Shown here piece by piece: positions 1 through 8,072 of a stretch of 64,000 nt of DNA. Source of the DNA: CAWIVH01 sp963839475 (GTDB taxonomy: Bacteria > Acidobacteriota > UBA6911); NCBI GenBank assembly GCA_963839475.1, contig CAWIVH010000020.1, positions 62,001-126,000 of the forward strand, given 5' to 3'. The notes under the pieces were generated by a model, which was not told the DNA's origin, did not search any database, and was given only the letters and a program-made list of their open reading frames with translations. Position numbers and translations under genes: made by a program. Numbering within the stretch: the first letter of the stretch is position 1; each line of letters begins with the position of its first letter.

Positions 1-1
1 C

Positions 2-409
2 GCGCAAAAGTTCGCCAGTGCGCCCGGTAAGCAGGATGGGCTCTACTGGCCGATAGAGGCTCCCGCAGAACCGAGCCCGCTGGGAGACCTGATTGCCAAA
101 GCGGCAGCCTTAGGCTACCAAAGTCCCGGAGATAAGCCCGTTCCTTTCTACGGCTATTATTTTCGTATCCTCACCTCGCAGGGGAATAATGCCGGGGGCG
201 GTGCGCGCGACTACATGAAGCAGGGGGAAATGCGCGGTGGTTTCGCCCTTATCGCTGTTCCCGCGGAGTACGGAAACAGCGGCATCATGACTTTCATGGT
301 CGACCAGGACGGAGTTGTATTCCAGAAAGACCTCGGCGCCGATACCGAAAAGGTAGCTGCCGGCATCTCCGCGTTCGACCCCGACCCGACATGGAAACAG
401 GTCCAGTAA
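2..409 (+). CDS. DUF2950 family protein (3' part)
   Basis: The frame is open from the window edge to a TAA, so the start lies outside. The visible 135 residues contain the conserved C-terminal blocks I know from DUF2950: GLYWPIEAP, FYGYYFRILTSQG, GGFALIAVPAEYG, MTFMVDQDGVVF and a final FDPDPTWKQV. DUF2950 proteins are usually exported and have no established function. The signal peptide expected at the N-terminus cannot be checked here. A 71-base gap separates it from the sulfatase gene on the same strand, so co-transcription is possible but not shown. Confidence 0.85.
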   Translation, partial: AQKFASAPGKQDGLYWPIEAPAEPSPLGDLIAKAAALGYQSPGDKPVPFYGYYFRILTSQGNNAGGGARDYMKQGEMRGGFALIAVPAEYGNSGIMTFMVDQDGVVFQKDLGADTEKVAAGISAFDPDPTWKQVQ

Positions 410-480
410 TGGTCGAGTGACGCGGGATCGAAGAGTTCCCGCGAGGAAGAGAATGCGCCAATCCAAAGAGGAGCCCGATA

Positions 481-2922
481 ATGAACAAGTGTACTGCGTT
501 TGTCTTATGCCTGATTTCCATTGTGTTCATGGCGGGTTGCGCCAAAGCGCCAACTGAACCGGATCGCATAACACAGACAGGACCGGATCGCACGGTGCTG
601 CCGCTGGCGGAGCCAGACTATCCGCATGAAACCGAGCTCGACGCACGGAAGGCCACGCCCCCGCCGCGCTTCGAAGTGAAGCCGCCCGCCGGCGCGCCGA
701 ATGTCCTGATCGTGCTCATCGACGACATGGGGTTCGGCATGTCGAGCGCGTTCGGCGGGCCAATCAACATGCCCACGGTCGACCGTCTCGCCAGTGGCGG
801 GCTGCGCTACAACCAGTTCCACACGACGGCACTCTGCGCGCCGACGCGGTTGGCGCTCCTCACCGGCCGCAACCACCACATGAACAACATGGGCTCGGTC
901 ACCGAAACGGCCACCGCATTCCCGGGCAACTCGGGGCAGAGACCGGACAGGGTGGCGCCTCTTGCGGAGATGATGCGTCTGAACGGCTACAGCACCGCCA
1001 TGTTCGGCAAGAACCACGAGACCGCGCCGTGGGAGATCAGCCCCTCCGGGCCGACCAATCGCTGGCCTACCCGCGCCGGATTCGACGAGTTCTACGGATT
1101 CATGGGTGGGGAAACTAATCAGTGGGCGCCGTTCCTCTACCACGGGATGAATCCGGTGGAGGTCCCCAAGGACCCGAACTATCACTTCATGACCGACATG
1201 ACGAACAAGGCGATCGGCTGGATGAGGTTCCAGAAGTCGCTCACGCCGGACAAGCCGTTTTTCATGTACTTCGCGCCAGGCGCTACTCACGCGCCGCACC
1301 ATGTGCCGAAGGAGTGGATCGCCAAGTATAAAGGGAAGTTTGACCAGGGGTGGGATGTCATGCGGGAAGAGGTTCTTGCCCGCCAGATCAAGCTTGGTGT
1401 TGTGCCGCCGGGTACAAAACTCGCACCTAAACCCGAGGCGATCAAGGACTGGGACAAGCTTTCGGCGGACGAAAAGAAGCTCTTCACCAGACAGATGGAA
1501 ATCTTCGCAGGCTTCGGCGAGTACGCGGACGCCGAGATTGGCCGGTTGGTCAACGCCATACAAGAGATCGGTCAACTCGACAATACGCTCGTGTTCTACA
1601 TCGTCGGCGACAACGGAACGAGCGCCGAAGGCGGCATGAACGGTGTGTTCAACGAGATGACTTATTTCAACGGCGTTCAGGAAAAAGTCGCGGACATCCT
1701 GAAGCACTACGACGACCTGGGCGGGCCGATGTCGTATGCTCACATGGCCGCGGGCTGGGCGGTCGCGGGCGACACTCCGTTCGCCTGGACGAAGCAGGTG
1801 GCCTCGAACTTCGGCGGCACCCGGAATGGAATGGTCGTGCAATGGCCGAAACGGATCTCGGCGAAAGGCGAAGTTCGCTCGCAGTTCCACCATGTCATCG
1901 ACATCGCTCCGACCGTTCTGGAAGCGGCGGGCCTGCCCGAACCCAGGATCGTCAATGGTACGCCCCAGGCGCCGATCGAGGGGGTGAGCATGGTTTACAC
2001 CTTCGACGAACCCAAGGCCGACAGCCGTCACAAGACCCAGTATTTCGAGATATTCGGCAACCGGGCCATCTACGCCGACGGATGGTTCGCGGGAACCATC
2101 CACAGGGTCCCGTGGGAGGCGAAGCCCCGCGCGGCGCTCCTCGAAGACAAGTGGGAGCTCTACGACACGCGCACCGACTTCAGCCTGGCCAATGACCTGG
2201 CTGCACAGAATCCGGCGAAGCTGAAGGAGCTGCAGGACCTTTTCATGAAAGAGGCGGTAGCACACCGCGTGCTTCCCATTGACGACCGCACCATCGAGCG
2301 TGCGAACTCGAAGCTGGCCGGGCGCCCGGATCTCATGGGCAACCGCACTTCGCTCACGCTCTACCCCGGCATGATCGGCATGTCCGAGAATGTGTTCCTC
2401 AACATAAAGAACCGTTCTCTGACCATCAATGCCGAAGTTGAAATCCCGCAGGGCGGCGCCAATGGCGTAATCCTCTCCCAGGGCGGACGATTCGGAGGAT
2501 GGAGCCTGTACCTGAAGGGCGGGAAACCGGTTTACTCCTACAACTACATGGGCCTTGAGCGATTCAATATCGCCGGGACCCAGGCTGTTCCTGCGGGCAA
2601 GGCGACGATCCGGCTCGAATTCGCCTATGACGGCGGCGGTTTGGGCAAAGGCGGCGTTGCCACGGTTTTCGTGAACGACAAGAAGGCCGCCGAGGGACGG
2701 ATCGAGCGTACGCAGCCGATGATCTTCTCCGGCGACGAGACCGCAGACGTAGGTGTGGACGATGCGACTCCGGTAACCGAGGACTACAAAGCTTACGAAA
2801 ACGCGTTCACCGGGAAGATCCTCAAGATCATTCTCGAAGTGAAACCGATGGGCGAGGGAGAGAAAGCCGCAGCGGCTAAGGCCGGCGCGGAAGCCGCCAG
2901 GAAGATCGAAGCGGCGAAGTGA
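481..2922 (+). CDS. Lipoprotein arylsulfatase (sulfatase family)
   Basis: Hydrolyses sulfate esters with a formylglycine cofactor. The N-terminus is a lipoprotein signal with a lipobox ending MAGC at Cys20, so the enzyme is probably membrane-anchored in the periplasm or outer membrane. Metal-binding Asp81-Asp82 follow VLI; Cys119 in LCAPTR is the C-x-P-x-R type site converted to formylglycine; D377-N378 in GDNGTSAEGG complete the metal site. The catalytic fold occupies about residues 70-600. The last 200 residues look like a beta-sandwich accessory domain ending in an Ala/Lys-rich tail, as in the long AslA-type sulfatases of about 800 residues. GAGGAG lies eight bases before the ATG. The substrate cannot be told from sequence, and no sulfatase-maturing enzyme is in the window. 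Confidence 0.93.
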   Translation: MNKCTAFVLCLISIVFMAGCAKAPTEPDRITQTGPDRTVLPLAEPDYPHETELDARKATPPPRFEVKPPAGAPNVLIVLIDDMGFGMSSAFGGPINMPTVDRLASGGLRYNQFHTTALCAPTRLALLTGRNHHMNNMGSVTETATAFPGNSGQRPDRVAPLAEMMRLNGYSTAMFGKNHETAPWEISPSGPTNRWPTRAGFDEFYGFMGGETNQWAPFLYHGMNPVEVPKDPNYHFMTDMTNKAIGWMRFQKSLTPDKPFFMYFAPGATHAPHHVPKEWIAKYKGKFDQGWDVMREEVLARQIKLGVVPPGTKLAPKPEAIKDWDKLSADEKKLFTRQMEIFAGFGEYADAEIGRLVNAIQEIGQLDNTLVFYIVGDNGTSAEGGMNGVFNEMTYFNGVQEKVADILKHYDDLGGPMSYAHMAAGWAVAGDTPFAWTKQVASNFGGTRNGMVVQWPKRISAKGEVRSQFHHVIDIAPTVLEAAGLPEPRIVNGTPQAPIEGVSMVYTFDEPKADSRHKTQYFEIFGNRAIYADGWFAGTIHRVPWEAKPRAALLEDKWELYDTRTDFSLANDLAAQNPAKLKELQDLFMKEAVAHRVLPIDDRTIERANSKLAGRPDLMGNRTSLTLYPGMIGMSENVFLNIKNRSLTINAEVEIPQGGANGVILSQGGRFGGWSLYLKGGKPVYSYNYMGLERFNIAGTQAVPAGKATIRLEFAYDGGGLGKGGVATVFVNDKKAAEGRIERTQPMIFSGDETADVGVDDATPVTEDYKAYENAFTGKILKIILEVKPMGEGEKAAAAKAGAEAARKIEAAK

Positions 2923-3008
2923 TCGCCTTTATCCTGTGTCATCGACATGTGCAGCATTCACCCTCCAGGCTTACCGGAGGGGGTGAGCTATCGAAGGGGG
3001 TTAGGCTT

Positions 3009-3719
3009 ATGAAGCGGATGATTATTGCCTGTCTATGTTTGGCATCTGCAATGTCCTTGGTTCTCCTGCAGTCTGCCAATGCTCAGGACCAGAAGCAAGC
3101 CATTCAGGAGAAAGTGGCGGCTTTCAAGCAGGCCACGGCTGCGAACCAGAAAGCTCTGCACCAATACACATGGATCGAAGACACCCAGCTGAGCATGAAG
3201 GGGGAGGTGAAGAGTACGAAAATCGAGTCCTGCCGCTACGGGCCGGATGGAAAGGTGCAGAAAACTCCTCTGAGCGCCCCGCCGGAAAAGAAGCAAGCGC
3301 GAGGCTTGAAAAAGAAGGTTGTGGAGAAGAAGACCGACGAGATGAAGGATTACATGGAACGCGTCGTGTCGCTTATCCAGCGGTACGTCCCTCCTCAGGC
3401 CGAGCTGATCAAGGCAGATGTGGCCGGCGGGAACGCTTCTTTCAGCCCTCAGCCTGGCGGGATGCTGCTCCAGTTCAAAAACTTTGTGAAGAGCGGCGAT
3501 CTCGTTTCCTTCACGCTCGATACAGCAGCCAAGGCGATCCGGCAAGTGAAAGTGAATACTTACCTGGATGATGCAGATAAAGACCAGGTGGCCCTCGCGG
3601 TCGATTTCCAGGCTCTTCCCGACGGCACGAATTACGCGGCAAGCAAGAAGTTGGATGTGGCAGCCAAAAAGATCGTCGTTGCCATCACCACCAAAAACTT
3701 TCAGAAGCTCGCGCAGTGA
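3009..3719 (+). CDS. Exported conserved hypothetical protein
   Basis: A 236-residue protein with a clear Sec signal (MKRMIIACLCLASAMSLVLL...ANAQ) followed by a lysine- and glutamine-rich, soluble-looking sequence. I resemble it to exported proteins common in Acidobacteria but know no function or named domain. The frame is open further upstream to a GTG, but the ATG used here starts exactly at the signal peptide and follows a GGGGG-containing Shine-Dalgarno-like stretch. The middle (about 60-120) is highly basic, with KKKVVEKK, and the C-terminal half has alternating polar/hydrophobic beta-like segments (QVKVNTYL, QVALAVDF). No partner is implied by the neighbours. Confidence 0.75.
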   Translation: MKRMIIACLCLASAMSLVLLQSANAQDQKQAIQEKVAAFKQATAANQKALHQYTWIEDTQLSMKGEVKSTKIESCRYGPDGKVQKTPLSAPPEKKQARGLKKKVVEKKTDEMKDYMERVVSLIQRYVPPQAELIKADVAGGNASFSPQPGGMLLQFKNFVKSGDLVSFTLDTAAKAIRQVKVNTYLDDADKDQVALAVDFQALPDGTNYAASKKLDVAAKKIVVAITTKNFQKLAQ

Positions 3720-3900
3720 GCATGCGGTCTGGACCAACCGACAGCGGGCGGGGCGGTGTGCTCGTTTGGGCCCGGAGTGATCGAAACCTCGCCCCCAGGA
3801 CGCGCCGAGGCTGATTCAAGGATCGTAGCGAGGCAAAGAGTCGGTGGAACCTGCTTCCAGCTTCTGTGAGCACGATGGAGGGGAGAATCAGGATCCCGCC

Positions 3901-5334
3901 ATGGCGATAAAACGGCGCCCGGGAAGGGGAAAACGGGATTCCGCGCCGGTCCTTTTCGCTGCTCGACTGATTGTATTCATTTGCCTGGCCGGGAACCTCA
4001 GCGCCCAGCAACCGGCCGTGCGGGGCTATCTTCCCAATCCTGCCGATGAGGACTGGAGTTTCCTCAGCGAGCGCTCCAGGAGGGATGATTTCTGGGATCC
4101 GCTGAAGTACATCCCGCTCGGCCGGTAGGGCCGTTATCTGACGCTGAGCAGCGAAATCCGCTACCGGGCGGAGGGATTTCATCTTCGAGGCGACGGCGCG
4201 GCTCCCGCGACGCGGGACAACTATTTGCTCCAGCGCTACCTTGTCGGGGCCGATCTGCACCTGGGACCCCGGTTCCGGCTGTTCACCGAATTCCAGAGCG
4301 GCATCATCAACGGACAGTTGCGATCTCCCCGGCCGACGGACCAGAACATCGCCGACTACCACCAGGCATTTCTCGAGTGGCGACAGCCGCTCAACGGGAA
4401 AAGTGTTTTCGGGGTGAAAGCCGGGCGGCAGGAGCTGTCGATCGGAAGCAGCCGCCTGATCTCAGCCAGCCCCGGCCTGAACGTCAAGCGAAGCTTCGAC
4501 GGGGTCCTTCTTTACTTTCGCGATGATTCGTGGCGCGATTCCGGGACGTTTGCGAGGCTGGTTTCCGTTAACCCGAGCGCATTCGACGATAGGCCGGATC
4601 ATGAACAGACATTCTGGGGTGTTGCCGCCAGGAGGAAGTCTCCAAGGTTTCAGAAAGGGGAACTGAGTTTCTATTATCTGGGTGTCGATCGCGCCAATGC
4701 CGGATACGAACAGGGTAAGGGGCGGGATTTGCGGCATACCCTGGGGGTGAAATGGACCGGGACAGGAACACGGCTCGACCTGAACTACGACATGATCCTG
4801 CAGTGGGGGTCGTTCAAGGGATCAGCTGTCCGGGCGTGGGCATTTTCGACCGAGACCGGCTACCGTTTCCTCAATGCCCGGTTTAAGCCGAGGATCTGGT
4901 TCCGGAGCGATATCGCATCGGGGGATCGCAACCCAAGCGACCCGAGGCTTCAGTCCTTCAATCCCCTGTTCCCAGGAAACAGTTATTCCGGGCTGGTGGG
5001 ATTCCTGGGGGCGACGAACCTGACCGACTGCGATCCTGCCGTGACATTAATTCTGAGAAAGAACATTTTTCTCAGTTTCGAGGCGCCCAGCTACTGGCGT
5101 ACGTCGACGGTCGATGGAGTGTATGCGCCGGACCTGAGTCTTCTTTTGCATGCCGCCGCCGGCCAGGGAAAATACGTGGGAACCAATCCGGGTGCTGTCG
5201 GCGTCTGGCAGGTCACGAGACATGTGACGGTCCAGGGCGCAATCACTCGTTTTGTTGCGGGCATTTTTCTTGAGAAGACATTCGTTGCCGGCGGATTTGG
5301 ATTCTACTCGGCAACTTTGCTCTATCGTTTCTGA
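3901..5334 (+). pseudogene. Alginate-export-type outer membrane barrel with in-frame TAG
   Basis: Two open stretches in the same frame (3901-4125 and 4129-5334) are separated only by a TAG at 4126-4128. The first encodes an export signal (hydrophobic LFAARLIVFICLAGNLSAQ) and DEDWSFL...FWDPLKYIPLG; the second begins GRYLTLSSEIRYRAE and continues as an outer-membrane beta-barrel ending in aromatic F (LLYRF). Together they match the layout of the alginate_exp porin family (about 450-480 residues), where IPLG-x-x-GRYLTL is continuous. There is no other lesion in 400 codons. A recent nonsense mutation or a sequencing error are the simplest explanations; read-through is possible but unsupported. 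Family assignment is by recognition of the motif pattern. Confidence 0.75.
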
Positions 5335-5429
5335 GCATAGGTCTGGAACGACCACCCCTATGGAGTCAGGGTTCGCGAGTCCCGAACAACCTCCGCGGCA
5401 GGAACCGGCCAGGACAGGAGGTAACCCTA

Positions 5430-5922
5430 ATGAGACATATCCGCCACAGGCCAGTATGGACCGCGATTTTGATCCTGTCGTTCGGGATTCCCGCACGGTC
5501 GCAGAGCAATCAGGTTTGGCCCGAGCTCAGCACTTTTGTAAAGCTGACAAATCAGATGCGCTTCTACTTCCTGGCGACGACAGTCAAGGAGAACCGCAAG
5601 GGCACGGAAGGCGAATACGGACCGGAGTCGGATGGATTTCAGGTCTGTTGGCGGGGAATATTCCTGGCGTTACCGCAACAGACTGACAGTTGAGAAGGAG
5701 TTCTCAATCGGCCGCTTCAGGTTCGGTCCTTACACCCGCGGAGAGATCTATTACGACAGCAGGTTCGACAAGGTAAGCCGGACGGAACTGATCTTCGGTT
5801 CGACTTTTCAAATCGCGAGGCATTTCGAAATTGAAGGATACTTTGCGCACCAGCACGACACCGCCACGAGTCCCAACAGGACAGTGAATGCAGCGGGAAC
5901 CGTCGTCAACCTTTACTTCTGA
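5430..5922 (+). pseudogene. DUF2490-family gene, internally deleted and frameshifted
   Basis: A strong GGAGGT Shine-Dalgarno precedes an ATG and a signal peptide (VWTAILILSFGIPARSQS). The frame reads QVWPELSTFVKL and FYFLATTVKENR, the start of DUF2490, to about base 5631 and then degenerates to a stop at 5693. From about 5632, one frame over, the C-terminal half of the same family continues: GGEYSWRYRNRLTVEKEFS, EIYYDSRFDKVSRTEL, and a barrel-like end NLYF. The family is normally about 230-260 residues; the two parts give about 165, so roughly 70-90 internal residues are missing at the junction. The product would be a truncated, non-functional outer-membrane protein. Confidence 0.72.
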
Positions 5923-6052
5923 CCCGGAAATTACTGAATGGAGCCTGTCATGAGCCCTAACAGCGGAGATGGCCTCTTCTAAGGTACGATGGCGAGGTGG
6001 TTAACGAGGCGGCAACTAACGGAGGCATTGAGATATTATTGAAGAGGCGACC

Positions 6053-6442
6053 ATGAAAAATCTCCTTGGAATTAGTGCAATCGCCGAGCTCGCAACCGGC
6101 ATTTTATTGCTGGCGACACCGGCATTGCTTTCTCGGATTCTGCTTGGAAGCACTCTTGATACGGCCGCAGGCTTAGCCGTGGCCCGCGTTTCAGGCGTAG
6201 CGCTCGTTTCGCTGGGGCTGGCCTGTTGGTTCGGCAGCCGTGACACGCATGGTCGCGCCTGCCTCGGCATTGTCGCCGCTATGCTGGTCTACAATCTTGG
6301 CATTTTCATCCTGTTGGTATCGTTGCGCTATGGCGTGGGCATGACCGGCATAGGTATGCTGCCGGTATCGGCATTGCACGCAGCACTGGCGGTCTGGTGC
6401 ATCTTTTGTCTGAAAATGGCCTGGTTGCCCAATCGTAAGTAG
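6053..6442 (+). CDS. Small four-helix membrane protein, unknown
   Basis: A 129-residue hydrophobic protein with about four predicted membrane segments (around residues 5-25, 43-60, 68-92 and 100-120) and short charged loops (GSRDTHGR). GAAGAGG lies six to twelve bases before the ATG. I do not recognise a named family with certainty. It resembles small uncharacterised membrane proteins rather than a transporter. It stands alone between two non-coding stretches. Confidence 0.65.
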   Translation: MKNLLGISAIAELATGILLLATPALLSRILLGSTLDTAAGLAVARVSGVALVSLGLACWFGSRDTHGRACLGIVAAMLVYNLGIFILLVSLRYGVGMTGIGMLPVSALHAALAVWCIFCLKMAWLPNRK

Positions 6443-6785
6443 GACAGAGGGATTGCTGCTGCTCTTGGCCTTGAGGCTTCCAATGAGTGCATCCAGCATC
6501 CTTTCCGCTTCCGCATGCGACGCGAATGCCGCATCGGCACTGTTTTCTCATAACAACTCAGGCGACCGGCAAGTAAGAGTTGCGTTTCCAAGCTTGCTGA
6601 GAACTGAGGTACGATAATAAGAGCCATGCTTCGGATCGGCAAAGAAATCCGTTTGCGGCTGGCGGCGATCCTGTTGCTGCAGCTGTACCTTTGGCAGGCA
6701 GGCCGATTGAAAGCCTGAATCATGCCCACGATGCTGCGGTCGTATACCCGGCAACGGACCGTCCCTTTCCATGAGCGAGGAAACC
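6443..6785. other. Intergenic stretch, no supported gene
   Basis: I find no convincing gene, RNA or terminator. Short open frames exist on both strands but have no start context or recognisable domain. One minus-strand frame reads FFADPKHGS near 6650, reminiscent of a conserved block in gluconate 2-dehydrogenase subunit 3 proteins, but nothing around it supports a gene; at most this is a worn-out remnant. Confidence 0.4.
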
Positions 6786-7778
6786 ATGAAAATCCTTCAG
6801 TTGGAGGAAATCAAGACGGCTGTCCAGGGCCGCGACCTGTCCCGGGCTATAGAGCGGGGATTCCAGGCTTATTCAGAAGGCAGGGCTATCATCCCACCCG
6901 TAGGAGAGCTGCTTTTCGACGATCCTGCGGGCGAAATTCACATCAAATATGGATACATCTCGGGAGATCCATGGTTTGTGATCAAAATCGCATCCGGATT
7001 TGCCGGCAATCCCGCAAAAGGACTTCCCGCCGGAAACGGCATGATGCTGTTGTTCGACTCCCGCACCGGGGCCCCGGAATGCATCCTCCTGGACGAAGGG
7101 TATCTGACCGACCTGCGGACAGCAGTGGCGGGTGCAGTCGTGGCCCGGTACCTGGCCCCCGCGCCGGTTCGGCGGATTGGGATCCTGGGAACGGGAGTGC
7201 AGGCGCGGATGCAACTTCAATATCTAAAGACCGTCACCGTTTGCCGCGAAGTCTGCGTTTTTGGACGGAATGAAAACAAGCTGAGCCTGTACCGAAGCGA
7301 TATGGAAGCGGAGGGGTTCGCGGTAGCGGTAACCCTGAATGCCCGAGAGGTCTGCGAAACCTGCAACCTGATCATAACTACGACATCGGCAGGCGTGCCT
7401 TTGCTTCAGGCAGAGTGGATCAGGCCGGGAACTCACATTACCGCGATGGGATCCGATACGGCCGCGAAGCAGGAACTCGATCCCTGGATTCTCGCCCGGG
7501 CCGACCTCGTGGTCGCGGATAGCATTTCCCAATGCCTTTTGCGCGGCGAAATCTCGCATGCGATTCAAGGCGGCCTCCTGAACGAAGCGGATCTCGTCGA
7601 ACTGGGCTGCGTAGTATCCGGGCGGGCCCGAGGAAGAACCGCCGAAAGCCAGATCACGGTGGCAGACTTAACCGGAGTGGCAGTCCAGGATATTCAAATC
7701 GCCAGCCTCGTATACGAAGCGGCAAACGAGCGCGCACGATCCTTGAATTCGAGCTTTGATCAGGCTATAAAAAACTAA
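6786..7778 (+). CDS. Ornithine cyclodeaminase / mu-crystallin family protein
   Basis: A 330-residue NAD(P)-binding protein of the ornithine cyclodeaminase/mu-crystallin family, which includes ornithine cyclodeaminases, alanine dehydrogenases and imine reductases. The Rossmann loop is GILGTGVQA (residues 132-140), preceded by the family blocks KGLPAGNGMMLLFD and LLDEGYLTDLRTAVAGAVVARYLA and followed by TTTSAGVPLL and GTHITAMGSDTAAKQELD. The ATG chosen follows GAGGAAA by three bases or so; an ATG 15 bases upstream lacks a ribosome site. Exact substrate is open: no arginine or proline catabolic neighbours are present. Confidence 0.9.
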   Translation: MKILQLEEIKTAVQGRDLSRAIERGFQAYSEGRAIIPPVGELLFDDPAGEIHIKYGYISGDPWFVIKIASGFAGNPAKGLPAGNGMMLLFDSRTGAPECILLDEGYLTDLRTAVAGAVVARYLAPAPVRRIGILGTGVQARMQLQYLKTVTVCREVCVFGRNENKLSLYRSDMEAEGFAVAVTLNAREVCETCNLIITTTSAGVPLLQAEWIRPGTHITAMGSDTAAKQELDPWILARADLVVADSISQCLLRGEISHAIQGGLLNEADLVELGCVVSGRARGRTAESQITVADLTGVAVQDIQIASLVYEAANERARSLNSSFDQAIKN

Positions 7779-7819
7779 ATAGTATCTGTCGAGAACTCGC
7801 TCAATCGTATAATTAAGCC

Positions 7820-7836
7820 TGGAGGGCCTGTTGCAG
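7820..7836 (+). promoter_or_regulatory. Possible sigma-54 promoter upstream of the FecR-TPR gene
   Basis: CTGG at 7819-7822 and TTGC at 7831-7834 place GG and GC exactly ten bases apart, the strict spacing of -24/-12 promoters. The -12 side (TTGCA) fits the consensus; the bases after GG (AGGG instead of CACG) do not. Transcription would begin near 7846, giving a leader of about 225 bases. The rest of 7779-8072 shows no supported gene. Confidence 0.35.
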
Positions 7837-8072
7837 ACCAATGCGCATGTCTGGGATTTGCGGGGCTGATTCATCGAATCCCCAAAGGGCGACATCGAAG
7901 CCTTGCGAACCCGGTTTCAGGCTCTCGATGTCAGGCTCATCGATTCGCAACTGGCTGCCTCAGGTTCACGCCATGGGCTATGCTGTGAAATCCCTTCGGG
8001 GTTCGCAACTGCGCTCCAGCTGAATTTCGTGAAAGAAACGGCTCAAAACCCCGGGGAAGGGATATACCTTAC

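Noticed and set aside
505..2265. Long open frame antisense to the arylsulfatase
   Set aside because: A product of high GC third-codon positions; no domain, and the sense gene is certain.
6560..6730. Remnant of a gluconate 2-dehydrogenase subunit 3 gene on the minus strand
   Set aside because: Only FFADPKHG resembles the family; nothing before or after it agrees.
7841..8023. Small open frame before the FecR-TPR gene
   Set aside because: No ribosome site, biased composition and no recognisable sequence; more likely leader DNA.
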